From NCBI RefSeq assembly GCF_021646545.1, contig NZ_JAKIRP010000001.1, positions 1,178,001 to 1,242,000 of the forward strand: DNA of 64,000 nt, read 5' to 3'. This document shows, in pieces, positions 1-9,321 of the stretch. The position numbers and the translations under genes were made by a program. Each line of letters opens with the position of its first letter. Positions within the stretch are counted from its first letter, which is position 1. The DNA is from Chitinophaga filiformis (GTDB taxonomy: Bacteria > Bacteroidota > Bacteroidia > Chitinophagales > Chitinophagaceae). Under the pieces are notes generated by a model. It was not told the origin of the DNA. It made no database searches and was given only the letters and a program-made list of their open reading frames with translations.

Positions 1-2267
1 TCGGTCTGCCGGAGACATATACAGCCGCAGATATTCAGAAAGTAAAAGATGGTAGTGACCCTGATTATTTTGCTAATACCAACTGGCCAAAAGCATTAAT
101 AAAAGATCATGCACCATTACAGGAGCATAACCTGAGCCTTAATGGTGGTGCACAACGTGTGTCCTATTATCTGTCCTATGGAAGACAGGATCAGAAAGGA
201 TTAGTAGTAGGTGATCAGTACAAGTTCCTGCGCAATAACGTCCGTGCAAGGGTCAATGCATATACCTTATTTGATATCCTTGACCTGGATGCTAATATCG
301 GTTACATAGACCGCACGCAGAATCAACCGGCAGGAGGAACCGATTTTAATACAGGCCCTGTTTATACTTCCCTCACCATGTCGCCACTGAACCCTGTTAA
401 ATTTGGCAATGGCACCTGGGGATATGGCGGTGGCTCCAGCAATCCTGTAGCAATTGCTACGGATGGCGGTTATAACAATTTTAAGTCGCAGGAACTGACG
501 GGAAATGTCTCTGCTAAGTTACACCTGCTCCCGCGCCTCGATGTTACAGGGCAGTACGGAACAAACATTATCAATCAGCGCCGCGCCACTTTCAGCCGTC
601 AGCTGAACTACTATTATCCTGGCTCTGGTGAGTTCTGGTATACCAACTCAACCAGCAACAGCCTGGAAATGAGGGACTATACCAGCCGCATGAATAACCT
701 TTCCCTGTTGATCAATTACAATTTTAATATTCAACAGCACCATGTGAAATTACTGGGAGGTTATCAGCAGGAAACTTTCCGCTATGAATCTTTTGCAGCA
801 AGTAAACAGAACTTCGTGAGCGACGACGTACCAGTTTTCAATCTGGGTTCTGATAATCCAAATGCATCAGGAGATGGATACCAATACGCTTTGCGTTCCT
901 GGTTTGGCCGTGTGAATTATGACTATAAAGAAAAGTATCTGCTGGAATTTAATCTCCGCTACGACGGCTCTTCCCGTTATGCGTCAGACAGGCGTTATGG
1001 TGCTTTCCCTTCCGCATCAGCAGGATGGCGTTTCACGCAGGAAGACGTCCTCAAAGGAAATAAATGGTTGAATGAAGGTAAGCTGAGAGTTTCGTATGGT
1101 GATCTTGGCAACCAGTATGGTGCAAATGGTATCGCTTATTCAGAATGGTATCCTTACCAGGAAGTACTGACAGGCGTAAGTACTATGCCGATTGGTAATA
1201 CACAGACCCGCGGACTTGCACAGACAACCCTTGCCAATCCGTTCTTAAGATGGGAAAAGGTGAATATGCTCAACCTGGGTGTGGACCTGGCTTTCCTGAA
1301 TAGCCGTCTCGCTGTTACTGCCGACTGGTTCAACAAACGCACGATGGATATACAGCTGAAAGTGCCACAGCCCGATGTATTAGGATTGGAAGTACCGGAC
1401 CAGAATGCAGGTAACGTATCCAACAAGGGCTGGGAGCTAAGTGTATCGTGGAATGATCATATCAAAGATTTTACCTACGGTCTCGTTGCCCAGTTGTCTG
1501 ATGTAAGGAACAGGATAGAAAGTCTTGGCGGTGCGCCTCCCGTGCTGGATGACAGAATTCGTCAGGTAGGTTATCCGATCGATGCCTTCTATGGATACAA
1601 AACAGATGGACTGGCGCAGGAAGCTGATTTTACAAGGGATGCGGTAACCGGTGCTCTCACACCCAATTTCGCCATCTTCGATGCCGATAAGGGAAAGGTG
1701 GGACCTGGTGATATCAAATACAGAGACCTGAACGGTGACAAGAAGATCACGGCAGATAAAGACCGTGAAGTGATCGGTGATGCCTTCCCGCGATATACAT
1801 ACTCACTGAGGGGTAACCTGGGCTGGAAGAATATAGACTTCTCCTTCTTCCTGCAGGGAGTAGGTAAAGGGAATGGTTATGTAGCAGGAATAGGCATGCA
1901 TACTTTCCAGGCGTATGGCTCTTATCCGCAGGAAGTACACAGGGACCACTGGACGCCTGAAAACACAAACGCATGGTATCCGCGCTTTACCTTCCTGGAT
2001 AACCGGAATGCCGGCCGTCTGTCTGACTACTGGTTGCAAAACGCTGCCTACTTGCGTCTGAAGAACATCCAGCTAGGTTATACATTCCCTGCGCAATGGT
2101 TCAGCAAAGCCAGGATCCAGAGAGTAAGAGCTTATGTATCGGCAGATAATCTGCTGACAAAGACGAAATTCTTTTATGCCTACGATCCTGAAACCGTGAC
2201 TACCAATGGTGGTGAATATCCGCAGATCAAATCAATGGTAGTCGGTATTAATGTCAACTTTAAATAA
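1..2267 (+). CDS. SusC-type TonB-dependent receptor, 3' part
   Basis: The reading frame is open from position 3 and runs to a stop at 2265-2267, so the gene begins before the window and about 754 codons are visible. The visible part is the beta-barrel of a SusC/RagA-like outer-membrane receptor: alternating aromatic strands, the block RYDGSSRYASDRRYGAFPSA and a C-terminal strand ending GINVNFK. The signal peptide, carboxypeptidase-regulatory domain and plug must lie upstream. It would import a glycan or other large ligand with TonB energy. The SusD partner starts 7 bases after the stop, which supports one operon. The ligand cannot be read from the sequence. Confidence 0.93.
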   Translation, partial: GLPETYTAADIQKVKDGSDPDYFANTNWPKALIKDHAPLQEHNLSLNGGAQRVSYYLSYGRQDQKGLVVGDQYKFLRNNVRARVNAYTLFDILDLDANIGYIDRTQNQPAGGTDFNTGPVYTSLTMSPLNPVKFGNGTWGYGGGSSNPVAIATDGGYNNFKSQELTGNVSAKLHLLPRLDVTGQYGTNIINQRRATFSRQLNYYYPGSGEFWYTNSTSNSLEMRDYTSRMNNLSLLINYNFNIQQHHVKLLGGYQQETFRYESFAASKQNFVSDDVPVFNLGSDNPNASGDGYQYALRSWFGRVNYDYKEKYLLEFNLRYDGSSRYASDRRYGAFPSASAGWRFTQEDVLKGNKWLNEGKLRVSYGDLGNQYGANGIAYSEWYPYQEVLTGVSTMPIGNTQTRGLAQTTLANPFLRWEKVNMLNLGVDLAFLNSRLAVTADWFNKRTMDIQLKVPQPDVLGLEVPDQNAGNVSNKGWELSVSWNDHIKDFTYGLVAQLSDVRNRIESLGGAPPVLDDRIRQVGYPIDAFYGYKTDGLAQEADFTRDAVTGALTPNFAIFDADKGKVGPGDIKYRDLNGDKKITADKDREVIGDAFPRYTYSLRGNLGWKNIDFSFFLQGVGKGNGYVAGIGMHTFQAYGSYPQEVHRDHWTPENTNAWYPRFTFLDNRNAGRLSDYWLQNAAYLRLKNIQLGYTFPAQWFSKARIQRVRAYVSADNLLTKTKFFYAYDPETVTTNGGEYPQIKSMVVGINVNFK

Positions 2268-2274
2268 TACAGCA

Positions 2275-3951
2275 ATGCGTCGTAAACATACTTTATACGG
2301 TATCCTGATACTGGTGGCAGGCTGCATCGCAGGCTGTTCAAAAGATTTCCTTGACCGTCCGGCGCTGGATGCTATTACCAGCGGCCAGTTCTGGAAGACA
2401 GAAGCACAGCTGAAGCTGGCAGTGAACGGCTGTTATGATTATCTGAAAGGGAAGAATGTGGTCGATATGGAGAACATGGGAGACAATACCATTTACCCTC
2501 CTTTAAGTGACTACCTGAATATCTCAACAGGTAATTTCGACTTCACACTGAGTACGTTAAATAACGAGTGGGTGAATCAGTATAAGGGCATCCGCCGTTG
2601 TAATCACTTCCTTGAGAACTATCAGAAGGCACAGGGCATCAAAGAAAGCACCCTGAAGCAATACGCAGGAGAAGTGCGCTTTCTGAGAGCTTTTCTGTAC
2701 AGTTATCTTAGTTTCTTTTACGGAGACATACCACTGGTGACGAATACGCTGGACATCGGCGATGAACAGGTATACGGGCCCCGTACGCCGAGGGCAGAAG
2801 TAGTTGATTTCATATTACAACAACTGGACTCAGCTGCAAATGAACTGCCGGCAACTTATGGTGCTGCAGATCTGGGACGTATTACAAAGGGAGCGGCATT
2901 AGGCTGGAAGTCGCGCGTGGCAATGTTCTATGGCAAATATGATGTGGCCGAAGCAGCAGCAAAGGCGGTGATGGACCTGAATGTTTATAAGCTGTACACC
3001 AACGGAAATCCTGCTACCAGTTATAATGAACTGTTCACACACAAAGGAAAACTGGCAACAGGCACTAATAAAGAAACGATGCTGGCACGTTTGTATCTCA
3101 TCGACATCTCGATGCATAACATGAGTCGTGAAGCACAGGTGCCTGATCAGACAGCCCGTTTCAATCCTACTAAATCGCTCGTGGATGCTTACCTGTGTGC
3201 AGATGGTATGCCTATTGAAAAATCTCCTTTGTATAATGAAAGTACACAGACGGCATATGCCGATGTTTTCCAGAACAGGGACCCAAGGATGAAACAGACA
3301 GTCCTGGCGCCTGGCGCCAGCTGGGGAGGCAAAGATGATGGAGATGCAGATGCAAATCCGGCAGAGGTGTATAATCTTCCGAAGTTCAATTCCGATAAAA
3401 AAGGATGTGTGACAGCAACGGGTTATTATTTCACCAAGTATGTGCAGGTGTCGGCCGTAGCCACGTACAATAAAGATCCGAACGACATCCATATCATGCG
3501 GTATGCAGAAGTACTGCTCACCTATGCGGAAGCAAGGGAAATGCAGGGTAAGCTGACACAGGAAGACCTGGATATCAGCATCAACCTGCTGAGAGACCGT
3601 GTAGGAATGCATCACATGATCATCGCCGAACTGAATACCTGGGGAATGGACCTGCGTGAAGAGATCCGCCGTGAAAGACGTGTAGAACTGGCACTGGAAG
3701 GACAACGTTATTTTGACCTGCTGCGCTGGAAGAAAGGCGATCTGCTGGCACAGGATGTGAAAGGTATGAAGAAGTCATTTATACCTGACTACATGCAGCC
3801 TTATGTAGCCAGTGTACCGGTAGATGCCAGCGGTTATATGATCATCAACACCAACCGCCGTTTTAATGATCCTAAAAACTATCTGTGGCCGATACCATTG
3901 ACACAATGGCAACGTAATCCGGAACTGGGACAGAATCCGGGATGGGAATGA
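2275..3951 (+). CDS. SusD/RagB family outer-membrane lipoprotein
   Basis: Surface ligand-binding partner of the preceding SusC receptor, 558 aa. I place the start at the ATG at 2275, not the ATG at 2251 which lies inside the SusC gene, because MRRKHTLYGILIL followed by AGCSKDF is a clean lipoprotein signal with the lipobox Cys near residue 20. The middle has the usual SusD helical pattern (RFLRAFLYSYLSFFYGDIPL), and the C-terminal part has REEIRRERRVELALEGQRYF followed by DLLRWK, which is typical of the family. The end of the protein (LWPIPLTQWQRNPELGQNPGW) is also standard. Its ligand is unknown. Confidence 0.95.
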   Translation: MRRKHTLYGILILVAGCIAGCSKDFLDRPALDAITSGQFWKTEAQLKLAVNGCYDYLKGKNVVDMENMGDNTIYPPLSDYLNISTGNFDFTLSTLNNEWVNQYKGIRRCNHFLENYQKAQGIKESTLKQYAGEVRFLRAFLYSYLSFFYGDIPLVTNTLDIGDEQVYGPRTPRAEVVDFILQQLDSAANELPATYGAADLGRITKGAALGWKSRVAMFYGKYDVAEAAAKAVMDLNVYKLYTNGNPATSYNELFTHKGKLATGTNKETMLARLYLIDISMHNMSREAQVPDQTARFNPTKSLVDAYLCADGMPIEKSPLYNESTQTAYADVFQNRDPRMKQTVLAPGASWGGKDDGDADANPAEVYNLPKFNSDKKGCVTATGYYFTKYVQVSAVATYNKDPNDIHIMRYAEVLLTYAEAREMQGKLTQEDLDISINLLRDRVGMHHMIIAELNTWGMDLREEIRRERRVELALEGQRYFDLLRWKKGDLLAQDVKGMKKSFIPDYMQPYVASVPVDASGYMIINTNRRFNDPKNYLWPIPLTQWQRNPELGQNPGWE

Positions 3952-3971
3952 TCATAAAAGCGATTTAAATA

Positions 3972-4778
3972 ATGAGGAGTTTAATAATTACATTGATCGT
4001 ATGCACCCTCGCAGCATGCGGGGGCAAGCAGAAGCTTACAAGGCATTCAGAAAAACAGCATGATACGCTGAAGGTATTAAGCTACAATATCCATCATGCT
4101 AATCCGCCTTCCCGTCCGGGACTGATAGACCTGGATGCAATAGCACGTGTGATCAATGAGCAACAACTGGATTTCGTAGCCTTGCAGGAAGTAGATGTAA
4201 ATACAGGGCGTTCCGGTAAGGATGTACATGAAGCGAACGTGCTCGCCGCAAAGACAGGCATGCACGCCTTTTTTGCGAAAGCCATTCCTTATGATGGCGG
4301 TGAATATGGTGTCGCCGTGCTTTCACGCTATCCGGTGAAGGAAGGGCATGCGTATGCTTTGCCATCAGTTGCCGGCGTAAAAGCAGAGCCTCGCGTACTG
4401 TGTACAGTTACTGTCACACTACCGGAAGGAACGCAGGTGATGATGGCCAGCACGCACCTGGATGTAACGAAGAGCGACAGCAACAGGATATTACAAACGA
4501 GGGAGATCACCCGAATTTTGGGACAGACTGTGATGCCGGTGATCCTGGCGGGAGATATGAACGCAAAAGAAGGAAGTAAAGCAATCAGTATACTTGATAG
4601 CACCTTTACCCGTACCTGCCAGCATTGTCCTTTTACGATACCTGTAGAGACGCCCAGGAGTGCTATTGATTTTATCATGTATAAGCCGGCTTCGGCCTTT
4701 CGGGTAGTGCAGCATCGGGTGTTACCGGAGCGCTATGCATCCGATCATTTGCCGGTACTGGCCACGCTGATATTTTAA
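3972..4778 (+). CDS. Exported endonuclease/exonuclease/phosphatase-family lipoprotein
   Basis: 268 aa with a lipoprotein signal (MRSLIITLIVCTLAAC, Cys at 16). The EEP fold motifs appear in order: LSYNIHHAN, LQEVD (metal-binding Glu), GVAVLSRYP, STHLD, LAGDMNA, IDFIMY and ASDHLPV (catalytic Asp-His). These fit a Mg-dependent phosphodiesterase or phosphatase. Members may cleave nucleic acids, inositol phosphates or sphingomyelin, and the sequence does not decide among them. It follows SusD by 20 bases and precedes a terminator, so it is probably the last gene of the SusC-SusD operon and may act on a phosphorylated ligand at the cell surface or in the periplasm. Confidence 0.85.
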   Translation: MRSLIITLIVCTLAACGGKQKLTRHSEKQHDTLKVLSYNIHHANPPSRPGLIDLDAIARVINEQQLDFVALQEVDVNTGRSGKDVHEANVLAAKTGMHAFFAKAIPYDGGEYGVAVLSRYPVKEGHAYALPSVAGVKAEPRVLCTVTVTLPEGTQVMMASTHLDVTKSDSNRILQTREITRILGQTVMPVILAGDMNAKEGSKAISILDSTFTRTCQHCPFTIPVETPRSAIDFIMYKPASAFRVVQHRVLPERYASDHLPVLATLIF

Positions 4779-4781
4779 GAG

Positions 4782-4813
4782 AAAAGCGGGAAAATTATGA
4801 TTTCCCGCTTTTT
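4782..4813 (+). terminator. Rho-independent terminator after the EEP gene
   Basis: A perfect 12-bp stem (AAAAGCGGGAAA, 4782-4793, with its complement at 4801-4812), a 7-base loop and a short T tail lie directly after the stop codon at 4778. It separates the SusC-SusD-EEP operon from the oxidoreductase operon. Confidence 0.9.
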
Positions 4814-4866
4814 AATTATAAATTATACTCCTCTTACACTGCAAGACACGTTATTGTAAAACAAAA

Positions 4867-6264
4867 ATGAAGAACATGCCTGAAAATTCTAACAACAACT
4901 CGCGCCGTGGATTTATTACCAAAGTGGCTAAAAGTGTAGTAGGCGCATCTTTGTTGCCCAACATCATCACCGCTGCTGACAGGCAGCGTAACATTCAGTC
5001 ACTATATCGCGTCAACGAAAAGTACAGCGCTAATGATCAGATACAGATCGCGCTGATTGGTGCAGGTGGTATGGGTACAGCAGACACCAATACGGCTATT
5101 ACTGTGCCCGGTGTCAAACTGATTGCTGCATGCGATCTGTATGACGGACGACTGGCAGATGCGAAAAAGAAATGGGGTAATGATATTGCCACTACCCGCG
5201 ACTACCGGGAAATACTCGAGCGGAAGGATGTAGATGCAGTGATCATCGCTACACCTGACTTCTGGCATAAGGACATTTCAGTAGCAGCCATGAATAAGGG
5301 CAAGTCTGTTTATTGTGAGAAGCCCATGGTACACGACATCACTGAAGGCCCTGCTGTTGTAGAAGCACAACAGAAGAATGGCAAGGTGGTATACCAGGTG
5401 GGTAGCCAGGGTATGAGCTCGCTGGGAAATGAAAAGGCAAAACAATTATTAAAGGACGGAGCTATCGGCAAGCTGAATTATGCAGAGGGCTTCTGGGCGC
5501 GTATGTCTCCGTTTGGCGCCTGGCAATATCCTATTCCGGCAGATGCGTCGCCTAAGACCGTTGACTGGACAGCTTACCTGGAACATGCTCCCAAGCGGGA
5601 TTTTGACCCTTTACGATTCTTCCGCTGGCGTAATTACAGGGACTACGGAACGGGCGTATCGGGTGACCTGTTTGTACACCTGTTCTCCAGTCTTCACTTT
5701 GTAACGGGCTCAATCGGTCCTGAGAAGGTGATGGCTACCGGTGGTCTGCGTTACTGGAAAGACGGACGTGAAGTGCCTGATATTATGCTGGGTATGTTTG
5801 ACTATCCTGAAACAGAGGCACATCCTGCATTTAACCTGTCACTGCGTGTGAACTTTGTAGATGGAACCGGCGGTACGAACTATCTGCGCATGGTCGGAAG
5901 CGAAGGATCTATGACAGTGGAATGGGAAAAGGTAACGTTATATCGTAATAAGAACCATGTCGATGAATCAGATCCTTTAATGCAGAGTAAGAAGGAAGCA
6001 GACCCGGGCAAACAATATGTTTATCACCGTAAGGATATGCTGCCACCTGAGAAGCTGGAATATGCAGCAGAAGAAGGATATAAAGGCGCACATTTCGATC
6101 ATTTCTACAACCTGTTCAACGCAATGCGTACCGGCGGGAAAGTAAGTGAAGATGCGCTGTTTGGCTATCGCGCAGCTGCGCCTGCATTGTTATGTAATGA
6201 TAGTTATTTTCAGAACCGTATTATTCAATGGGATCCTAAGGCCCTGAAATTGATAAACAAATAA
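4867..6264 (+). CDS. Tat-exported Gfo/Idh/MocA family oxidoreductase
   Basis: 465 aa. The N-terminus carries a twin-arginine signal (NSRRGFITKVAKSVVGASLL, residues 11-30), so the enzyme is likely folded in the cytoplasm and exported. Rossmann motif IALIGAGGMG is at 61-70 and the family signature YCEKP is near residue 150. Relatives oxidise or reduce sugars with tightly bound NAD(P); exported ones include glycoside hydrolases that work through a 3-keto intermediate. The next gene is a DUF1080 protein 10 bases downstream, a partner that fits 3-keto-glycoside chemistry. The start could also be the ATG at 4876. Substrate unknown. Confidence 0.9.
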   Translation: MKNMPENSNNNSRRGFITKVAKSVVGASLLPNIITAADRQRNIQSLYRVNEKYSANDQIQIALIGAGGMGTADTNTAITVPGVKLIAACDLYDGRLADAKKKWGNDIATTRDYREILERKDVDAVIIATPDFWHKDISVAAMNKGKSVYCEKPMVHDITEGPAVVEAQQKNGKVVYQVGSQGMSSLGNEKAKQLLKDGAIGKLNYAEGFWARMSPFGAWQYPIPADASPKTVDWTAYLEHAPKRDFDPLRFFRWRNYRDYGTGVSGDLFVHLFSSLHFVTGSIGPEKVMATGGLRYWKDGREVPDIMLGMFDYPETEAHPAFNLSLRVNFVDGTGGTNYLRMVGSEGSMTVEWEKVTLYRNKNHVDESDPLMQSKKEADPGKQYVYHRKDMLPPEKLEYAAEEGYKGAHFDHFYNLFNAMRTGGKVSEDALFGYRAAAPALLCNDSYFQNRIIQWDPKALKLINK

Positions 6265-6274
6265 AAAAGAAATC

Positions 6275-7066
6275 ATGATGAAGAAGTTATTTGTTCCCGT
6301 ATTGTCAGTAATGGCTGTTAGCGTAATGTCATGTAATGGCGGAAGCAGTACTGCCAGCAAAGATTCCACGACCGTATCTGCTGATTCCAGCGTACAGGGC
6401 ACTGCACCCGTAACAGATACTGCACAGAATGTACTGTCAGATACAGAAAAATCAGAAGGCTGGGTATTACTTTTCAATGGTCAGAACCTGGACGGATGGC
6501 ACATCTACAAAGGCAAGCAATCAAACAGCTGGGTAGTGGAGAATGGTGAATTACATTGCCTGGGTAGTGAGAAAGACAAGAGCGATAAACGTGCAGACCT
6601 GACATCGAATGATACATATGAGAACTTTGAGTTCAGGACAGACTGGAAACTGGCGCCTAAGGGCAACAGTGGTATCATTTACCTGGCATCCGAAGATAAT
6701 GATGCCGCTTACCTGAGTGGTCCGGAATATCAGTTAATAGATGATGAGAACTTCCCTGAAAAGCTGGAAGACTGGCAGAAAACAGGTGCTAACTATGCCA
6801 TGGGCGCACCATTGGTAAATGCTGCAAAACCAATCGGCGAATGGAACCATACACGTATTGTTGTAAATAAGGGCCATGTAGAGCATTGGCTGAATGGTCA
6901 GAAAACTGCAGACTATCAGATCGGTTCTCCTGAGTGGAAGAAAGCGAAAGCTGAGGGCAAGTGGAAAGATGCGAAGAATTATGGAGAAACAAAGAAAGGA
7001 CATATTGACCTGCAGGACCATGGAAGTGAAGTATGGTTCAAAAATATGAAGATCAAACAGCTCTAG
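6275..7066 (+). CDS. DUF1080 (3-keto-disaccharide hydrolase-like) lipoprotein
   Basis: 263 aa with a lipoprotein signal (MMKKLFVPVLSVMAVSVMSC) and a Ser/Thr-rich linker to about residue 55. The DUF1080 domain, a concanavalin-like beta-sandwich, follows: GWVLLFNGQNLDGWHIYKG near 62-80, then GNSGIIYLASE, the run PEYQLIDDEN, and the end HGSEVWFKNMKIK. Some members of this family hydrolyse 3-keto-glycosides made by Gfo/Idh/MocA-type enzymes, and the gene before it is such an enzyme, so the two may work in series in the periplasm. This pathway link is an inference from context. Confidence 0.88.
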   Translation: MMKKLFVPVLSVMAVSVMSCNGGSSTASKDSTTVSADSSVQGTAPVTDTAQNVLSDTEKSEGWVLLFNGQNLDGWHIYKGKQSNSWVVENGELHCLGSEKDKSDKRADLTSNDTYENFEFRTDWKLAPKGNSGIIYLASEDNDAAYLSGPEYQLIDDENFPEKLEDWQKTGANYAMGAPLVNAAKPIGEWNHTRIVVNKGHVEHWLNGQKTADYQIGSPEWKKAKAEGKWKDAKNYGETKKGHIDLQDHGSEVWFKNMKIKQL

Positions 7067-7106
7067 GCATATTGCATTAAACTACTTTCATGAGTAGTCT
7101 ATACGA

Positions 7107-7145
7107 AAGAGGCCGTATCATAAGTATGATACGGCCTCTTAGTTT
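7107..7145. terminator. Bidirectional terminator between convergent genes
   Basis: A 15-bp perfect stem (arms 7107-7121 and 7126-7140, core GAGGCCGTATCAT) with a 4-base loop sits between the ends of the DUF1080 gene (plus) and the superoxide dismutase gene (minus). T-rich sequence on the plus side and A-rich sequence on the minus side allow use in both directions. Confidence 0.88.
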
Positions 7146-7163
7146 TATCGCAATCTGTTTATG

Positions 7164-7769
7164 TTAGATAGCAGCTTCGTAGTTTTTGGTAACTGCGTCC
7201 CAGTTTACCACGTTCCAGAAAGCTTTCAGGTATTCAGGACGACGGTTCTGATACTTCAGGTAGTAAGCATGTTCCCAAACGTCGATACCCAGTACTGGCG
7301 TGCCTTTTACTTCAGCAACATCCATCAGCGGATTGTCCTGGTTAGGAGTGGAAGTGATTTCCAGTTTACCGTCCTTAACGATCAGCCAGGCCCAACCTGA
7401 ACCGAAACGGGTAGCGCCGGCATTCGCAAATTTCTCCTGGAATTCAGCGAAAGAACCGAAAGTGCTCTTGATAGCATCTGCCAGTTTACCTGTAGGTTCG
7501 CCACCAGCATTAGGGCCGATCACTTTCCAGAAGAAGCTGTGGTTCCAGTGTCCGCCACCGTTGTTTCTCACAGCAGGGCTTATTTTACCTGCGCTCGCAA
7601 CCAGCTCTTCCAGGGATTTATTTTCATTTTCAGTACCGGCAATTGCTTTGTTCAGGTTGTCTATATAAGCCTGATGGTGCTTACCGTGGTGAATTTCCAT
7701 TGTCAGTTTATCGATATGCGGTTCCAGTGCATCGTGTGCGTACGGTAAGCTCGGAAGTGTGAATGCCAT
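7164..7769 (-). CDS. sodA: Superoxide dismutase, Fe/Mn family
   Basis: 201 aa, normal length for the cytosolic enzyme that converts superoxide to peroxide and oxygen. Metal ligands are visible: His27 in MEIHHGKHH, His in [10 protein letters not shown], and Asp and His in [11 protein letters not shown]. The signature GGHxNHSxFW resembles Mn-type rather than Fe-type enzymes, although many enzymes in this phylum can use either metal. It is a single-gene unit with its own promoter (7819-7850) and shares a terminator with the convergent DUF1080 gene. Confidence 0.96.
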   Translation of the reverse strand: MAFTLPSLPYAHDALEPHIDKLTMEIHHGKHHQAYIDNLNKAIAGTENENKSLEELVASAGKISPAVRNNGGGHWNHSFFWKVIGPNAGGEPTGKLADAIKSTFGSFAEFQEKFANAGATRFGSGWAWLIVKDGKLEITSTPNQDNPLMDVAEVKGTPVLGIDVWEHAYYLKYQNRRPEYLKAFWNVVNWDAVTKNYEAAI

Positions 7770-8107
7770 AACTTAATGTTTTATTGCGTTAATGAATATG
7801 TGTCTCAAAAAGAGTTTCCAAATTTACTGCCTAATATCATAAATATCAAAACAGGGGGTGTCCGTTGTACTTATTCCGGGCGGACTAGGTAGTTCCGCCC
7901 AATTCGCATACCAATTGTGTTGGATATATGCTTTTTTATTTTATATTTACGTTAAGCGTTGTAACAAATTTTCGTATTACATTCCTGTTCGTATAAACGT
8001 GAAAGTTACAATACTATACAAATCCTACGCTGATGTATAGGAAGTGGGGATTCTTGCGCCATTCTTGACCTATTGGTTTCAGCTATTGTTTGTATAAAAC
8101 TTAATGT
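7770..8107. other. Intergenic region between divergent genes
   Basis: It holds the sod promoter on the minus strand and a perfect hairpin (GGGCGGA 7878-7884 with TCCGCCC 7894-7900, 9-base loop) without a T tail. The rest is AT-rich. I found no exact TAnnTTTG promoter for the regulator gene at 8108 and no convincing coding sequence. Confidence 0.6.
7819..7850 (-). promoter_or_regulatory. Promoter of the superoxide dismutase gene
   Basis: On the minus strand a TAAATTTG element (7826-7819) matches the Bacteroidota -7 consensus TAnnTTTG, and TTTG (7850-7847) lies 20 bases upstream as the -33 element. The start codon is about 50 bases downstream. Confidence 0.7.
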
Positions 8108-8812
8108 ATGTTGACAGACTCGGACATGGGCCACGACTATTCCCTCAACGCGTTACAGAAGGAAAATGAACTATTAAAGACACGGATCCAATCGCTGGAA
8201 GGTATTCTGAACAACGTACCTGCCATGCTATATACACACCAGAACAGTACAAAGACGGTCAACTGGTGTAACCGCTATATGGAAGATGTAACAGGATACA
8301 CTATGGCGGAGATGAACAATATGGGATTGGATTTCTTTAAGGACATCATGCATCCGGATGACTTTGACCTGGCTGTCATAGCCCAACAGTCGTTCAAAGA
8401 GAATAAAAATGTTTTCGGGGGAGTATTAAGATTTCGTAAACGGGGTACCGACAACTGGTGCTGGCTGGCGGGGATTGCTATTCCATACACGCGGGATGAA
8501 CAGGGAAATGTAAACGAAGTGATCTGCGCTTTTGTGGACATGACCATGGCGATGGATACCAATGACCAGCTGACAGAGGCTATGCTGGATGTTATGCGGC
8601 GTAAGCACGAAGACGTGATCAGCAAACTAACACCCCGGGAGAAAGAAATTCTGAAATTAAGTGTTAAGGGATTGAATAACAAAGAGATAGCTGCGGCATT
8701 GAACCTGAGCCGGTATACCATTGAGACCCACCGGAAGAACATCAGGATCAAGCTGAAGGTACGTAATACAACAGAGCTGATAGCCCTGGCCAGAAAGGTT
8801 GGTTATCAGTAA
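8108..8812 (+). CDS. PAS-domain LuxR-type transcriptional regulator
   Basis: 234 aa. A short coiled-coil (about residues 10-27) leads into a PAS fold of the PAS_3 type (about 28-150; NVPAMLYTHQNSTKTVNWCN and the run DFFKDIMHPDDF). A LuxR-type helix-turn-helix lies at the C-terminus (about 170-234): LTPREKEILKLSVKGLNNKE followed by IAAALNLSRYTIETHRKNI. There is no kinase or receiver domain, so this is a one-component sensor-regulator that probably binds a small molecule or a partner through PAS. Its targets are unknown; neighbours on both sides are separately transcribed. Confidence 0.88.
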   Translation: MLTDSDMGHDYSLNALQKENELLKTRIQSLEGILNNVPAMLYTHQNSTKTVNWCNRYMEDVTGYTMAEMNNMGLDFFKDIMHPDDFDLAVIAQQSFKENKNVFGGVLRFRKRGTDNWCWLAGIAIPYTRDEQGNVNEVICAFVDMTMAMDTNDQLTEAMLDVMRRKHEDVISKLTPREKEILKLSVKGLNNKEIAAALNLSRYTIETHRKNIRIKLKVRNTTELIALARKVGYQ

Positions 8813-8965
8813 TTTGTGAATTATTCCATGCCGCCCGGGCATCGGAAGGGGGTATAAAAATACCCAAGCTTGGGTATTTGAAGCCAAAACAAACTCGACT
8901 AATTTAGTGGCATTAACCGAAACAGATTTAAAACGTTAGAAAGACATTCCGAAACCCCTATTGCC

Positions 8966-9175
8966 ATGATTACAGAGGAAAATGCGTTAAGTATCCTGCA
9001 GCTTGACGGTTCAGCAACAGCGGAGGAGATTACTGCAAGATATGAGGCGTTAAAATTTCAGTACAAGAAAATTAAAGACGAGACGGGAGATCTTAAGACC
9101 CGCCTGGCCTATCAACTGAAGCAGATTGAACTTGATGATGTTTACATTTATTTCAGAAGACAACAAAGGATATAA
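8966..9175 (+). CDS. Small J-domain-like hypothetical protein
   Basis: 69 aa, Lys/Glu-rich and all-helical in appearance. The spacing of ALSILQLDGSATAEEITARY and ALKFQYKKIKDE resembles helices I and II of a DnaJ J-domain, and the TRLAYQLKQIELDDVYIYF part resembles helix III, but the HPD tripeptide needed to stimulate DnaK is absent. It could be a degenerate J-like scaffold rather than a co-chaperone. It sits alone between the PAS-LuxR gene and the SPFH gene. The start ATG follows the sequence CCCCTATTGCC, with no strong ribosome site. Confidence 0.6.
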   Translation: MITEENALSILQLDGSATAEEITARYEALKFQYKKIKDETGDLKTRLAYQLKQIELDDVYIYFRRQQRI

Positions 9176-9321
9176 GTAAAGCGATTAGTTCTTCATTCGT
9201 TGTGTTTTTGACCCGGCTTTCGTCCGTTGTTTGTATCTTCTTCAAATATTAACTTTCTCATCTAAAGTCATTTCCATATTGTCGTCTTTTATCATACATT
9301 TATACCCATAAACTCCAATAT

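Noticed and set aside
2899..3705. 268-codon open frame on the minus strand
   Set aside because: It lies wholly inside the SusD gene, is Cys/His-rich like a frame shadow and has no start signals.
7858..8040. 60-codon GTG frame in the spacer before the regulator gene
   Set aside because: It crosses a hairpin, has no ribosome site, and its composition is that of AT-rich spacer.
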